64,000 bases of DNA from Bacillus sp. UNC41MFS5 (GCF_000686805.1 NZ_KK366017.1:248001-312000); one strand, 5' to 3'; positions 1 to 8,725 are shown, counted from the stretch's first letter. Numbers and translations: made by a program. The notes: generated by a model from the sequence alone, not told the origin.

Positions 1-84
1 CATGATTTTATATACATCGCCAATATGGAAGACCGAACTGCTGCCAAGTGTAATGACCTGTGCAACTCCAACAATTGCTGGCAT
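1..84 (-). CDS. gerPA: Spore germination protein of the GerPA/GerPF family (5' fragment)
   Basis: Only the first 28 codons lie in the window. The reading begins MPAIVGVAQVITLGSSS and continues with an IGDVYKI segment, which resembles the short GerPA/GerPF proteins needed for germinants to pass the spore coat. The ATG at 84 is preceded by AGGGTG, as at clpB in this window; an in-frame ATG at 105 has no such site. It points out of the window with a free upstream region, as the first gene of a gerP operon would, and yisL lies nearby as in B. subtilis. The gerPA symbol rests on that position, because GerPF starts similarly. Confidence 0.6.
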   Translation of the reverse strand, partial: MPAIVGVAQVITLGSSSVFHIGDVYKIM

Positions 85-324
85 TTTCAACACCCTTTTT
101 TTCATAGTATCTTCTACATCCTATGTATGGGCAAAGGTAATGTGATTGATACGCCCAAAATTATTGAAATCAAGAATCGTATACGCTTTTTAATATTCAT
201 TTGTAGAGTTATAAATTAAAAATAATAATAATTACCTACTTGTTTGTGCGAAAAATGGTAAATAAGAAGGGTTTTCGATTATTCGAAAAGGGACTATTAT
301 ATGAGTAAGAGATCAGTCGGAAAT

Positions 325-435
325 AAACACTGTTTCTCGATAAAGGCAAACCTGATGAAAATCAGAGACGCAAAGCTACAGGGGCTAAGGTGCATTTGCA
401 CTAGGCCAGCCAGTTACCGAAAGATTAGGGTGTTT
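325..435 (+). ncRNA. Cyclic-di-GMP-I (GEMM-I) riboswitch aptamer
   Basis: The diagnostic class-I motifs occur in order: GGCAAACC at about 345-352, GACGCAAAGC at 367-376, GGGGCTAAGG at 381-390, and CACTAGGCCAGCCAGTTACC near 399-418. AAACAC at 325-330 can pair with GTGTTT at 430-435 to close the domain. Known role: the aptamer senses cyclic di-GMP and controls the gene below it. That gene here is a CpaF/TadA-type ATPase 180 bases downstream. The on or off direction cannot be read from sequence. Confidence 0.93.
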
Positions 436-499
436 CATAATGAATATTCTATGTCTGCATAGGTGTTCTATGTATCTATGGATATTCTATGAATTTTAT

Positions 500-533
500 C
501 CCCCCTTTGGTAAAGGCGGGGCTATTTCTATTT
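500..533 (+). terminator. Hairpin in the riboswitch expression platform
   Basis: A C-rich arm at 500-508 pairs with a G-rich arm at 512-521 (one bulged C), with a GGT loop, followed by the moderately T-rich stretch TATTTCTATTT. It sits between the c-di-GMP aptamer and the ribosome binding site at 537-544, where an attenuator would be expected. The U tract is weak, so it may instead be a translational control hairpin. Confidence 0.5.
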
Positions 534-616
534 CACGGAGGTGAAAACTAATCAGCTACTTAACCTGTTTTGGACCCATAAATCCCCTTATTTTAGATGA
601 AGATGTTTCAGAGGTT

Positions 617-1639
617 ATGGTAAATGGACCTAACCAGGTGTACTGTGAACGAAAAGGAAAATTGGTATTAACGTCAGTACAATTCCGTGACAATGAACAT
701 GTCATGACTATGATCGACAAAATTCTTACCCCACTTGGATGGAGAATCAATGAAAGTTCGCCAATGGTAGATGCTAGGCTGCCTGATGGCTTACGTGTTA
801 ATGCCATCATTCCTCCCCTTGCATTAAATGGACCAGCCATTACAATCAGGAAATTTTCAAAGGAACCCTACGAGATTGAAGATTTAATCGACTTTGGAAC
901 AATGACAGAGGAAGTCGCCATCTTTTTGGATGCATGTGTGAAAACCCGATTAAATATGTTTGTCAGTGGAGGAGCGGGTTCTGGTAAAACAACCACTCTC
1001 AATGCCCTTTCCAATTTTATCCCTGATGAAGAAAGAATCGTAACTGTTGAGGATGCAGCTGAGATTCAGTTGGGACAGGATCAAGTAATATCACTAGAGC
1101 TTCAACCTTCCGAAATAAAAGGTAAAAGAGCCATTTCGATTCGGGATCTTCTCAAGAAATCGTTACGAATGAGACCTGACCGTGTTATTATCGGAGAAGT
1201 CCGAGGTGGAGAAGCGCTTGATATGCTTCAGGCAATGAATTCAGGCCATGATGGTTCACTTGCTACAGGGCACTCATATAGTCCAAGGGATATGATTAGC
1301 CGTTTGGAAACAATGGTCCTTTTAGCCGGAGTGAATAATTCTATTAATGCCATACGAGAGCAAATTGCAAGTGCAATCGATGTGATTATACAGCAAACTC
1401 GTTTAATGGATGGAACAAGGAAAATTATCAATATTACTGAAGTTCAAGGAATGGAAGGAGAAAATATCGTTCTGCAAGACATCTTTTCCTTTAAACAAAA
1501 AGGACTTAATTCTGAGGGGAAAATTATTGGACAACTTATACCGACTGGTGTCCGCCCTAAATTTTATGAACGCCTTGAGGCATCAGGGATTCATATTCCG
1601 GCGACATTGTTTAAAGAAAATAAAGTCCAGTGGCATTAA
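617..1639 (+). CDS. cpaF: CpaF/TadA-type secretion ATPase, N-terminally truncated, solitary
   Basis: Hexameric ATPase of the type that powers Flp/Tad pilus assembly or related secretion. The core is intact: Walker A GGAGSGKTT, VEDAAEIQL, a Walker B-like VIIGEVRGGEA and TGHS. Family members are usually about 430-480 residues; this one has 340. The open frame extends upstream to 545 and still reads CpaF-like (FGPINPL, DEDVSEVMVNGPNQVY), but a stop lies at 542-544 and the riboswitch occupies the space beyond. The SD-like GGAGGTGA at 537-544 leads to ATC (551), not to a start codon. ATG 617 has AGAGGT three bases upstream. No tadB, tadC, pilin or peptidase gene follows. It is either a remnant of a deleted tad locus or a short form made from 617. 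Confidence 0.75.
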   Translation: MVNGPNQVYCERKGKLVLTSVQFRDNEHVMTMIDKILTPLGWRINESSPMVDARLPDGLRVNAIIPPLALNGPAITIRKFSKEPYEIEDLIDFGTMTEEVAIFLDACVKTRLNMFVSGGAGSGKTTTLNALSNFIPDEERIVTVEDAAEIQLGQDQVISLELQPSEIKGKRAISIRDLLKKSLRMRPDRVIIGEVRGGEALDMLQAMNSGHDGSLATGHSYSPRDMISRLETMVLLAGVNNSINAIREQIASAIDVIIQQTRLMDGTRKIINITEVQGMEGENIVLQDIFSFKQKGLNSEGKIIGQLIPTGVRPKFYERLEASGIHIPATLFKENKVQWH

Positions 1640-1650
1640 TTTATGAATAC

Positions 1651-1694
1651 TAAAGGGCTGATTTCCTAGTAGATTTAGGGTTCGGCCTTTTTTA
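1651..1694 (+). terminator. Weak terminator after cpaF
   Basis: An imperfect stem between AAAGGGCTGA (from 1652) and TTCGGCCTTT ends in a run of T residues near 1694. The stem has two mismatches, so efficiency is doubtful. Confidence 0.4.
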
Positions 1695-1834
1695 ATAAAG
1701 ATGAATCCATAATTGATAGATTGTATTCCTATGTTTGTTACTATATTTGACTTACTTTTTTTCGTGTTTATTAACTGTTTATGGTATGATAAGGTTCGAA
1801 TTAAAAGAAATTTCATACATAAGGAGGAACTATA

Positions 1835-2191
1835 TTGATTCACGGACATATCACGGCTTGGCTTTTAGCATTAATCTTATTTATTGTGGCACTTTTTTTA
1901 CATAAGGGTGGAAAAGAAAAAGGTGCAAAAATTGTTAAAATGATTTTACGAGTATTATATTTGCTTATTATCGCAACAGGTGTAGGACTCCTATTTTCGG
2001 TTTACAAAATTGATGTATGGTATGTTTTAAAAGCGGTTGTCGGACTGTGGGTAATCGGATTATTCGAAATGATTCTTAGCCGTGTGGCTAATAACAGAAG
2101 GACTTCTGTATTTTGGATTCAGTTTGTCGTTGCATGGATCCTTGTTTTATATCTAGGTGGAAGATTGCCAATGTCATTTTTACACCCATAA
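1835..2191 (+). CDS. yisL: YisL-family (DUF1516) small integral membrane protein
   Basis: A 118-residue protein with four hydrophobic segments (about residues 5-22, 35-55, 62-82 and 93-112), short loops and a HGH motif near the start. These match the YisL/UPF0344 family, whose function is unknown. Translation starts at TTG, placed by AAGGAGGAAC about ten bases upstream. It is transcribed alone: the upstream gap holds the weak cpaF terminator and a strong terminator follows. Its place near gerP matches B. subtilis gene order. Confidence 0.88.
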   Translation: MIHGHITAWLLALILFIVALFLHKGGKEKGAKIVKMILRVLYLLIIATGVGLLFSVYKIDVWYVLKAVVGLWVIGLFEMILSRVANNRRTSVFWIQFVVAWILVLYLGGRLPMSFLHP

Positions 2192-2208
2192 TTTTAAAGT
2201 TATCTAGT

Positions 2209-2240
2209 AAAGGCTGTCGAACACTGAGGCAGCCTTTTTA
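2209..2240 (+). terminator. Terminator of yisL
   Basis: AAAGGCTG pairs with CAGCCTTT across a 13-base loop, and T residues follow. Confidence 0.85.
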
Positions 2241-2320
2241 TATTTGAGAAAATGATAAACAACGTGACAACTGCTTAGTTTGGTTTTAATATTGAAATAA
2301 GTAGAGAGGAGAGGGACCAT

Positions 2321-2593
2321 ATGCTCGTAAAAGTGTTTGCTAATCTCCGGCAAATATGTGGAGGGGTAACGGTAGACGTTCAGCCAGATGGTGAACGAGT
2401 GATAGATGTACTGGATAAAATGATTGAAATGTTTCCACCTTTAAGAGATGAAATCTTTACAGCAGAAAAGGAACTGCTTCCATTTGTTCATGTCTATGTA
2501 AATGGGAGAAATATTATCCATCTCGATGACTTAGACACGAAAGTAGAAGAGATCGATCAATTTGCTCTATTTCCGCCAGTAGCTGGTGGCTGA
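2321..2593 (+). CDS. MoaD/ThiS-family ubiquitin-like sulfur carrier protein
   Basis: A 90-residue beta-grasp protein ending in PPVAGG. The terminal Gly-Gly is what E1-like enzymes adenylate and sulfurylate in MoaD/ThiS carriers. The start follows GAGGAGAGGG. It lies next to an aldehyde ferredoxin oxidoreductase and a MoeB/ThiF enzyme, so the likely job is sulfur delivery to the pterin of the Mo/W cofactor, perhaps dedicated to that oxidoreductase. It is longer than a minimal MoaD (about 77-81 residues). It ends one base before the next start, which indicates translational coupling. Confidence 0.85.
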   Translation: MLVKVFANLRQICGGVTVDVQPDGERVIDVLDKMIEMFPPLRDEIFTAEKELLPFVHVYVNGRNIIHLDDLDTKVEEIDQFALFPPVAGG

Positions 2594-2594
2594 T

Positions 2595-2867
2595 ATGGAA
2601 ATACGAGATTTAGAGTTTCGTGGGATAAGGATTGAACATCTAGGTATGTATTTTGAAGAACTAGGTGCCAAGCCAGTGACTGATAAGTTCCCTTACATCT
2701 ATGAAGCGGAAAACTGGAGCGGACATATTCGTTCGGAAGAGGAAATTTCATTTACTTCAAGTTTTAAAGTAAATACAGTAAAAGTTCGATTTTGTGCAAA
2801 TGACGCTCAGACTCTTGATGAGTTAATCAAAAATTATCGCTATAAAACAACGAGAATAGGGGGGTAA
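2595..2867 (+). CDS. Unknown 90-residue protein coupled to the MoaD-like carrier; ends in Gly-Gly
   Basis: I do not recognise the family. The ATG at 2595 lies one base after the upstream stop, with GGTGG just before it; an in-frame GTG at 2586 overlaps the moaD-like gene and is less likely. The product is soluble, has no membrane segment and ends TTRIGG. That tail resembles the Gly-Gly tail of ubiquitin-like carriers, although the rest shows no clear beta-grasp signature by eye. A relation to the extra C-terminal domain of some MoaD-related proteins is possible but unproven. Context suggests a role with the AOR or its cofactor. Confidence 0.7.
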   Translation: MEIRDLEFRGIRIEHLGMYFEELGAKPVTDKFPYIYEAENWSGHIRSEEEISFTSSFKVNTVKVRFCANDAQTLDELIKNYRYKTTRIGG

Positions 2868-2875
2868 CCTCTATC

Positions 2876-2913
2876 AAAAAAGCTTCTGCACCTTTGAGGG
2901 CAGAAGCTTTTTT
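2876..2913. terminator. Bidirectional terminator between the carrier operon and AOR
   Basis: A perfect 14-base stem (AAAAAAGCTTCTGC with GCAGAAGCTTTTTT) with a ten-base loop. A/T runs on both sides serve the convergent genes. Confidence 0.93.
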
Positions 2914-2923
2914 GATATTTTTC

Positions 2924-4756
2924 TTAGACTGTTTGCTTTACTTCAGGATCGATAATACCCAATTCACGAAGTTTCTCATCTGTGACGAGGCCGTCTTTCC
3001 AGCCGCGAACTTGGTAATATTCTTCAAGCATGATATCCATGCGGCTTACATGACCTGCACTGTTTCCAGATGCTGGTTCTTCCGTAAAACGTTTCGGAAG
3101 GAAATCGTCTTCACGTTTATTAAATCCAGCTAGGTTATTGTAATAACGTTCAAGATTATAGATTCTCTCCCCAGCCTTCATCACATCCTCAGCAGTAAGC
3201 TGATTTCCTGTCATTGCACTATATTGCTCAGCATAATGCTCTGCATTTTCTGAGAAAGAGGAGAACTTACAAATATTCATAGAATCGGAGAATGCTAGCA
3301 TGTCTTGGAATATCTTTAATAATTCGCCTTTTCCTTCTGGCTTTAAGCGGTCAGTTGGTTCAGGTATACCGGCAATTTCACTGGCAACCGTGTATCCGCG
3401 CAGATGGCAGGCACCGCGGTTACTTGTTGCATAACCAAGTCCAATCCCTTGAATTCCACGTGGGTCATATGCAGGGATAGACTGGCCTTTAACAGACATG
3501 GACAGTTCAGGTGTTCCCCAGGCCGCTGCTGCACGTGCTGGTCCTTCAGCAAGAATCCCGCCAAAGCCTTCACGGTGTGCAATCTTCTTGGTTAACTCAA
3601 TCATGGAATCGGCATCACCCCAGACTAATTCCTCAGAAATGATTCCTTTCTCATAAGCTTCCATTGTAACAGAGAAGCAGTGGCCAAGTTCAATAGTATC
3701 TAGGCCATATTCATTACAACGGTCAATCATATATGAAATCGCTTCCGCATCACTTAGTAAACAGTTTGAACCAAGTGACCAGGCGGATTCAAATTCAATA
3801 CTTTCTACTCGAGTTTTATATTTGCCATCTTTTACTTCTACTTCAATTTTACAGCCAACTGGGCAGGCATGGCAGGTATTATTGGCCACACGTAGATTCG
3901 TGTTATAATATTCACCGCTATGTTTCTCTGCTTCATCCCAGTGTGTTAGTTGGGAATTCTTAGTTGGAAGCGCTCCCACCTCATTGATTAAGTTAGTTAA
4001 TACATTTGTTCCATATACGGATAAACCGCCTTTATTTGGTGCAGTTAAGCCCCCATCAAGGATTGCTTTTACGGCTTTTTTATTGGCATCTTTGTAATCA
4101 GTATCCAATTTTGGCTGCGGCATATTGCCTTTTTGAGGAGCTTTAATGACAATCGCTTTTAATTTTTTAAAGCCTGCAACTGCAGCTGTCCCACCGCGGC
4201 CTGCTGCCCGGTCATGCTCATTAATAAATGCGGCAAAGCGTACAGTGTTTTCACCCGCTTGACCAATAGTCATCACACTTAGATCTGATTCTCCATGTTC
4301 ATCTTTCATCGCTTGGATAAAAGCTCTAGTACTAGTTCCCCATAAGTTAGATGCATCGCGAAGCTCTGCTTTGCCATCTTCAATAAATAGGTATACGGGC
4401 TTGTCGCTTTTTCCTGAAAAAATAATATTATCCACACCAGCCCACTTTAGACGTGCTGCCGTCCATCCACCGATATGAGAATCTGTAACTGTGCCAGTTA
4501 AAGGTGATTTTGTGACAACACAAAGGCGACCGCTCATGGAAGATCGTGATCCTGTGACAGGACCTGTCATGATACATAAAATGTTTTCAGCAGATAATGG
4601 TTCGACTTCAGGACCGTTATCTAATACATACTTAACCCCAAGGCCACGGCCGCCTATGTATTTCTTTGCATCTTCCTCATTGATTGCTCGGTAATTAACT
4701 ACCCCATTAGTTAAATCGACCAATACTTCTTTGTTTTTAAAACCGCCTAGATTCAA
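2924..4756 (-). CDS. aor: Aldehyde ferredoxin oxidoreductase (tungsten/molybdenum bis-pterin enzyme)
   Basis: A 610-residue AOR-family enzyme, which oxidises aldehydes to acids (or the reverse) using ferredoxin and a bis-pyranopterin W or Mo centre plus one [4Fe-4S] cluster. Cluster ligands are visible as C295, C298 and C302 (CHACPVGC) and C497 (MNICKFSS). The N-terminal cofactor-binding domain shows GGRGLG and GGRGG-like loops. Length matches the family (about 600-620). Translation starts at TTG with GGAGGGG nine bases upstream; no ATG fits. The cytoplasmic enzyme faces the MoaD-like/unknown pair and lies back to back with a MoeB-like gene, so cofactor genes sit on both sides. Substrate and metal cannot be read from sequence. 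Confidence 0.95.
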   Translation of the reverse strand: MNLGGFKNKEVLVDLTNGVVNYRAINEEDAKKYIGGRGLGVKYVLDNGPEVEPLSAENILCIMTGPVTGSRSSMSGRLCVVTKSPLTGTVTDSHIGGWTAARLKWAGVDNIIFSGKSDKPVYLFIEDGKAELRDASNLWGTSTRAFIQAMKDEHGESDLSVMTIGQAGENTVRFAAFINEHDRAAGRGGTAAVAGFKKLKAIVIKAPQKGNMPQPKLDTDYKDANKKAVKAILDGGLTAPNKGGLSVYGTNVLTNLINEVGALPTKNSQLTHWDEAEKHSGEYYNTNLRVANNTCHACPVGCKIEVEVKDGKYKTRVESIEFESAWSLGSNCLLSDAEAISYMIDRCNEYGLDTIELGHCFSVTMEAYEKGIISEELVWGDADSMIELTKKIAHREGFGGILAEGPARAAAAWGTPELSMSVKGQSIPAYDPRGIQGIGLGYATSNRGACHLRGYTVASEIAGIPEPTDRLKPEGKGELLKIFQDMLAFSDSMNICKFSSFSENAEHYAEQYSAMTGNQLTAEDVMKAGERIYNLERYYNNLAGFNKREDDFLPKRFTEEPASGNSAGHVSRMDIMLEEYYQVRGWKDGLVTDEKLRELGIIDPEVKQTV

Positions 4757-4961
4757 AGTTTTTCCCCTCCACTTCTAATTTTAAGGAACAGATATGAATC
4801 TCTTATAATAGTAGAAAATGGTATAAAAGATTCCTTCCAAAATTATACTTAAACTTATTTTTATTATATCTCTTTTTGAATGTTTTTAAAATTAAATAAT
4901 TAATAAACAACAATAATTAATAATTTGGTAAGATAATAGTAGTTTGGAAAAGAGGTGTATT

Positions 4962-5990
4962 ATGAGTGATTTAGAACGCTATTCGAGACAGATTCTTTTT
5001 CAACAGATGGGGGAGACAGGTCAAATAAAATTGTTGAATAGCAAAGTGGCCATTGTAGGAGTAGGAGCACTCGGTACGGTGATTGCAAACCATCTTGTCC
5101 GTTCAGGGGTTGGCTATATCCGTTTAATTGATCGGGATTTGGTTGAACTTTCTAATCTGCAACGACAGACGCTCTTTGATGAAGAGGATGCAAGCCTACA
5201 GCTTCCTAAAGTAATCGCTGCCCAAAAAAGGCTAAATAAAATTAATTCATCTGTTACCATCGATGCACATATCGCTGATATAAACCTTGATAATGCCGAA
5301 GAACTATTAACGGGAATGGATTGTATCGTGGATGGCACCGATAATTTTATGACCCGTTTTTTAATCAATGATGTGGCTGTTAAGTATCGAGTCCCCTGGG
5401 TTCATGGTGCTGCCGTTAGCTCAAGAGGGATGTTTACTTCCATAATACCAGGAAAAACACCTTGCTATCGCTGTCTCTTTCCAAATGTTCCAACTGGGAC
5501 AGGGGAAACTTGCGATACCGTTGGTGTATTGTCACCGATAACGGATATTATTGGTTCATTTCAAGCCCTCGAAGCAATCAAAATATTAATTGGGGAAAAG
5601 ACTACACCTAATTTAGAACAAATTGATATTTGGGATTATTCCACCATGCAAATGGATATTTCCGAGGGGAGAAATCCTCATTGTCCAACATGTGAGAACC
5701 ATCAATTTGATTTTCTCGAACGATCCTCAGAGCAGCAGATAGCTTATACAACACTTTGCGGACGTAATACTGTCCAAATTAATCCAAGAAATAAACGTGA
5801 ATTGGATGTAAGAAAGTTAGCCGGAAATCTTAAACAAAGTGGCCCTGTATCAGGAAATGACTATTTGCTCCGCTTTTCTCCAGATGAAGACACTTCAATT
5901 GTTGTGTTTAGAGATGCACGTGTATTGATTCATGGTACAAATGATGTGGTCAAAGCAAAATTGCTTTATTCCAAATATATTGGAAACTAA
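4962..5990 (+). CDS. moeB: MoeB/ThiF-family adenylyltransferase (E1-like)
   Basis: Activates the C-terminal glycine of MoaD- or ThiS-type carriers as an acyl adenylate. Evidence: RYSRQI at the N-terminus, nucleotide loop GVGALG, SNLQRQTLF, DGTDNF, zinc ligands in CYRC and CPTC, and the GETCDTVGVL segment that holds the family cysteine. Start chosen at ATG 4962 because AGAGGTG lies six bases upstream; the open frame extends to a TTG at 4944 without its own site. About 80 residues follow the zinc domain and resemble no rhodanese by eye. The neighbouring MoaD-like carrier is the obvious partner, though it could serve general Moco or thiamine synthesis. Confidence 0.9.
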   Translation: MSDLERYSRQILFQQMGETGQIKLLNSKVAIVGVGALGTVIANHLVRSGVGYIRLIDRDLVELSNLQRQTLFDEEDASLQLPKVIAAQKRLNKINSSVTIDAHIADINLDNAEELLTGMDCIVDGTDNFMTRFLINDVAVKYRVPWVHGAAVSSRGMFTSIIPGKTPCYRCLFPNVPTGTGETCDTVGVLSPITDIIGSFQALEAIKILIGEKTTPNLEQIDIWDYSTMQMDISEGRNPHCPTCENHQFDFLERSSEQQIAYTTLCGRNTVQINPRNKRELDVRKLAGNLKQSGPVSGNDYLLRFSPDEDTSIVVFRDARVLIHGTNDVVKAKLLYSKYIGN

Positions 5991-5999
5991 ATATGGGGA

Positions 6000-6029
6000 A
6001 AAAAAGGCGTGGATGCCCATGCCTTTTTT
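6000..6029. terminator. Bidirectional terminator, moeB / DUF2777-like gene
   Basis: AAAAAAGGCGTGG pairs with CCATGCCTTTTTT (one G-U pair), with homopolymer runs on both sides. Confidence 0.9.
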
Positions 6030-6593
6030 CTATGAAATCATTTTCTCTATCACTAATCGTTTTCCCGTATTTAATGTAAATTCAAACCGATCATTCACCT
6101 TTTCGTAATAACAAAAATGGTGTTGGACATTACAAATTTGTTCCTGATTATCGAAAACTAAAAAATTTACCCCATCTTTGCGATTTTCATCCGATAAGAA
6201 AGATAAATGATTATAACAATAGATGCAATCGTATATGGAAAAGTTTAAGGAGTTTAAAGTGGTAACAAATTGAAAAAAGGCATCATCATTTATCCCATCT
6301 AAAAGCCTTTCAAGTGAATAAACTAAATGTTTCCTAATCCTGACTAAATCATGATTCCGAAGCATGGTTGCTTCGTTTCCAATCCGGATTTTTCCTGTTT
6401 CATACAATTTACCTTTCTTCCAACGGTTCATTCGGAAGACTTCAATTTCTTGCTGAAGGTAATCATCTAACATTTCAGCTTCTTCCGTTTCCTCATCAAA
6501 GAAGATCCATTGGTCATTTATTTGTTCAACAGTTCCTTCTGTGTAGGCTCTTTCCTGAAAATCGTATAGTCTCATTCGTTGTTGTCGATTCAT
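6030..6593 (-). CDS. Uncharacterised protein, probably DUF2777 family
   Basis: A 187-residue soluble protein starting MNRQQRMRLYDFQERAYTEG. The RQQRxRL opening and the acidic middle resemble DUF2777 proteins of Bacillus, but I cannot confirm this. It contains several cysteines (CIYCYNH and CNVQHHFC), possibly a metal site. GGAGGGTAAT precedes the ATG. It is monocistronic, converges on moeB and shares its terminator. Function unknown. Confidence 0.75.
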   Translation of the reverse strand: MNRQQRMRLYDFQERAYTEGTVEQINDQWIFFDEETEEAEMLDDYLQQEIEVFRMNRWKKGKLYETGKIRIGNEATMLRNHDLVRIRKHLVYSLERLLDGINDDAFFQFVTTLNSLNFSIYDCIYCYNHLSFLSDENRKDGVNFLVFDNQEQICNVQHHFCYYEKVNDRFEFTLNTGKRLVIEKMIS

Positions 6594-6810
6594 TATTACC
6601 CTCCGTGCCAGATGATATCATATTCTTTTTAGACATCTTCATGAAGTTTTATAACTGAAAAATAAAGTATTCTTTTTTTAACTTAAAAATCTGACTTCCT
6701 TAAGCAGCCTTCCGCTTTTCTTTTTGGACAATTAACCGATTCCTATGGGCTGAATACTATAAAACATGATTCATGTACAGTAGTTCTGTTAATGAGGAGT
6801 GTGAAAGGAA

Positions 6811-8658
6811 ATGTGTGGCATTACAGGCTGGATTAATTTTGATAGGTCACTCAAAAATGAAGTAGAAACATTGACCAAAATGACAAATACTCTGGCAAAA
6901 AGAGGCCCTGATGAAACAAACATCTGGTCTGATGCAAATGTGGCTTTTGGTCATAAAAGACTGATTGTTGTTGACCCTGAAGGGGGAAGACAGCCAATGT
7001 CCAAACAAAAAGACGGATATTATTACACCATTTGCTATAATGGGGAATTGTATAATACAGAAGATATCCGCAAAGTTCTCCATACTAAAGGATATTCATT
7101 TAAAGGTCATTCTGATACAGAAGTTCTATTATCTGCCTATATAGAATGGGCAGAAGAGTGTGTAAATTATTTGAACGGAATATATGCATTTGCTGTCTGG
7201 GATAGCAAGAAGGAGCAACTCTTTATAGGACGCGATCGCTTAGGGGTAAAACCTTTATTCTTCAGGGAACACGAAAAAGGTCTGTTATTTGCGTCTGAAA
7301 TCAAGGCTATATTAGCCCATCCAGAAGTAAAAACTGAAATCAATCAAGAAGGTCTTGCTGAGATCTTTGGGATTGGGCCTTCTAGATCGCCAGGTTCCGG
7401 AGTCTTTAAAGGAATAAGTGAGCTAAGGCCGGCACATGCTTTAACATTTTCAAAAAATGGTCTAAAAATTTGGCGTTATTGGAATGTAAAAAGTGAAGAA
7501 CATAAGGACAGCGTGGAGGAGACGGCTGAAAAGGTCCGCTATTTAGTAACAGATGCTGTAACGAGGCAGCTTGTTTCGGATGTTCCATTAAGTACCTTTT
7601 TGTCTGGCGGTTTAGATTCAAGCATCATTACAGCGATTGCTGCGAAGGGTTTTCAGGACCAAAACAAAGGGCAGCTCCATACCTATTCTATTGATTATGA
7701 AGGTAATGACAAATATTTTTCCTCAACAGAATTTCAACCAGACGCGGATGGAAAATTCATTCAAATGATTACAGATAAATTTAAGACCATTCACCATAAC
7801 AAAATTATTACTCAGGAGCAATTAGTTAATGATTTGGTGGAAGCGACCCATGTAAGAGACCTTCCAGGGATGGCAGATGTTGACTCCTCATTGCTTTGGT
7901 TTTGTAAAGAAATCAAACAGAATTTTGTAGTTAGCCTGTCAGGGGAATGTGCTGATGAAATTTTCGGCGGGTACCCTTGGTTCCATCGAAAACAAGACTT
8001 AGAACGGCCAGGATTTCCGTGGATGCGGTCATTAGCGGAACGACAAAATTTGTTGAAATCACATTGGCGGGATAAACTTAAATTGAATGATTACGTTATG
8101 GAAAAGTATAATCAGGCGATCGCCGAAACGCCAAGATTAGATGGTGAAAGTGTGGAAGAATCAAAGCGGAGAGAATTATTTTATATTAATATGATAAGCT
8201 TTATGACTACCTTACTTGATAGAAAAGACCGGATGAGCATGGGGGCAAGTCTTGAAGTCAGGGTTCCGTTTGCTGATCACCGCCTTGTTGAATATGTGTG
8301 GAATATCCCGTGGGAAATTAAAATGTATCGCGGGAGAGAAAAAGGAATCCTCCGAAAAGCATTTGAAGGTATTTTACCGGAAGAAGTACTGTATCGTAAA
8401 AAAAGCCCGTATCCGAAGACACACAATCCTGCTTACACCATTGCCGTCCAAAAACAGGTGGAGAATATTTTACAGGATAAATCCTCCGTTTTACATGAAT
8501 TTTTTAATAAAGAGCAACTTGAAAATATCGTGAAGTCTGGTGGAAATTCATTTCAAGAACCTTGGTTTGGCCAGTTGATGACAGGTCCTCAATTATTGGC
8601 GTACCTTGTGCAACTGCATACATGGTTTAAGGATTATAATATTAACATAGTGAATTAG
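6811..8658 (+). CDS. asnO: Asparagine synthetase (glutamine-hydrolysing), AsnO/YisO type
   Basis: Makes asparagine from aspartate, ATP and glutamine. The glutaminase domain begins with the catalytic Cys2 (MCGITGW) and carries RGPDE, YNGELYN and GHSDTE. The synthetase domain has the pyrophosphate loop SGGLDSS near residue 268, SGECADEIFGGYPW, and RKDRMSMGASLEVRVPF. Length 615 is normal for the AsnO branch, which in B. subtilis is linked to sporulation and lies near gerP; that matches this location. ATG follows GAGGAGTG. A strong terminator separates it from the GH13 gene downstream. Confidence 0.95.
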   Translation: MCGITGWINFDRSLKNEVETLTKMTNTLAKRGPDETNIWSDANVAFGHKRLIVVDPEGGRQPMSKQKDGYYYTICYNGELYNTEDIRKVLHTKGYSFKGHSDTEVLLSAYIEWAEECVNYLNGIYAFAVWDSKKEQLFIGRDRLGVKPLFFREHEKGLLFASEIKAILAHPEVKTEINQEGLAEIFGIGPSRSPGSGVFKGISELRPAHALTFSKNGLKIWRYWNVKSEEHKDSVEETAEKVRYLVTDAVTRQLVSDVPLSTFLSGGLDSSIITAIAAKGFQDQNKGQLHTYSIDYEGNDKYFSSTEFQPDADGKFIQMITDKFKTIHHNKIITQEQLVNDLVEATHVRDLPGMADVDSSLLWFCKEIKQNFVVSLSGECADEIFGGYPWFHRKQDLERPGFPWMRSLAERQNLLKSHWRDKLKLNDYVMEKYNQAIAETPRLDGESVEESKRRELFYINMISFMTTLLDRKDRMSMGASLEVRVPFADHRLVEYVWNIPWEIKMYRGREKGILRKAFEGILPEEVLYRKKSPYPKTHNPAYTIAVQKQVENILQDKSSVLHEFFNKEQLENIVKSGGNSFQEPWFGQLMTGPQLLAYLVQLHTWFKDYNINIVN

Positions 8659-8725
8659 GTTTGATTTTCTGGCGAAACGAAGAATTTAAATTTGGAATAA
8701 AAACTTGATTAGATTAAAATAAGGT

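Noticed and set aside
25..219. Plus-strand open frame of 64 codons at the left edge
   Set aside because: It overlaps the GerP-family start on the opposite strand, lacks a ribosome site and shows no family-like sequence.
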